From positions 1 through 21,175 of the forward strand of contig CAMRVW010000018.1 of NCBI GenBank assembly GCA_947054185.1: a stretch of 21,175 nucleotides of DNA. The letters run 5' to 3'. The notes under the pieces were generated by a model. That model ran no database searches. It saw only the letters and a list, made by a program, of their open reading frames with translations, and was not told where the DNA came from. The stretch comes from an uncultured Rikenellaceae bacterium. GTDB taxonomy: Bacteria; Bacteroidota; Bacteroidia; Bacteroidales; Rikenellaceae. Below are positions 20,794 through 21,175 of the stretch, piece after piece. The position numbers and the translations under genes were made by a program. Every line of letters begins with the position of its first letter. Position 1 is the first letter of the stretch.

Positions 20794-21175
20794 CATGGCT
20801 TTCGTCCCGGCAGGGCGGCCGAGGTACGAGGCCGCAACGGGCCGACCCTCCCCCCAGGAGGCCCGTAACCCCGTTTGGCTATTATAGTTTAGTGACTTGG
20901 GCACAAAACTGCCACCCATCATCTCCCCGCCTTGCCTCCCAGGTTCGGCCCGTGGCTCCGTCAGGCCAAAGGCACGGCACCCCAGCCAATCCAAGGTGCC
21001 GCCCCCCTTCGCTCCGGCAGGCGCGGTCTGAGGGAACCGAAACCGCACACTCTTCCTTATGCCCGGCATAACGAAGTGACGCCGTAAGCCTTTTCCTTAT
21101 GCCGGGCCGAGGCAACGAGTCCCGAGCGGCCCGGAGCCTCCGCCCAACGGAGGGCCGCACTCCGCGCAGCAATAT
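20794..21175 (-). repeat. Dispersed intergenic repeat, module 2, copy 2 (inverted, runs off the window)
   Basis: The reverse complement of 15974-16242, carrying an extra segment of about 150 bp (roughly 20873-21024) absent from copy 1. Homology resumes on both sides of that segment (CGTAACCCC on one side, CTGAG on the other). The block reaches the end of the window, so its true limit is unseen. Open frames here are repeat translations, not supported genes. Confidence 0.8.

Noticed and set aside
20882..21172. Open frames at the right edge (both strands)
   Set aside because: They lie within module 2 of the dispersed repeat, and the homologous copy at 15974-16242 does not preserve the frames.

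Overview
This 21-kb window reads as chromosomal core DNA from a member of the Bacteroidales (Bacteroidota). The evidence is the gene set (DUF4837 lipoprotein, NYN plus cold-shock fusion, bacterial GH3 protein, short RsmI), TAnnTTTG-type promoter boxes, mostly A-rich leaders instead of strong Shine-Dalgarno sites, and lipoprotein signals. The DNA is fairly GC-rich, yet isoleucine is written mostly as ATA (17 of 19 codons in rsmI), a strong host signature. A Muribaculaceae-like gut bacterium is a reasonable guess but is not proven by the sequence.

Layout. 114-2444 (minus): thyA, folA and nadA in that transcription order (thymidylate/folate cycle, then quinolinate synthase for NAD). 2445-3185: long non-coding gap. 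3186-4136 (minus): NYN/PIN-like putative ribonuclease with a C-terminal cold-shock-like domain, divergent from a two-gene unit at 4401-5832 (unknown protein plus rsmI). 5998-7350 (plus): DUF389 membrane protein, convergent with an RsmF-like rRNA m5C methyltransferase (7403-8782, minus). 8783-9132: gap holding a diverged tandem duplication of a structured non-coding unit. 9133-12463 (minus): pyrE, an SRPBCC protein, a GH3-family protein and a deoxynucleoside kinase. 12485-13066 (plus): NUDIX hydrolase, only 21 bp from the pyrE start. 13324-15501 (plus): S9 family lipoprotein peptidase. 15502-16384: terminator, a possible 25-residue membrane peptide and a block of dispersed repeat. 16385-17698 (plus): folC, overlapping tail-to-tail with a DUF4837 lipoprotein (17688-18671, minus). 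18866-20061 (plus): polysaccharide deacetylase and ubiX. 20176-20700 (plus): an Imm51-like orphan immunity gene whose last ~57 codons come from a second, inverted copy of the dispersed repeat, which continues to the window end.

Functional theme. Many genes serve nucleotide and one-carbon metabolism (thyA, folA, folC, pyrE, deoxynucleoside kinase, NUDIX) or rRNA/RNA handling (rsmI, the RsmF-like enzyme, NYN-CSD). No transposase, phage, CRISPR, tRNA or rRNA is visible. The accessory-looking parts are the Imm51-like gene, the two inverted repeat blocks flanking 16.4-20.5 kb, and the duplicated unit at 8800-9122. I found no clear new multi-gene system. The best leads are the duplicated non-coding unit and the immunity gene carrying a repeat-derived tail.
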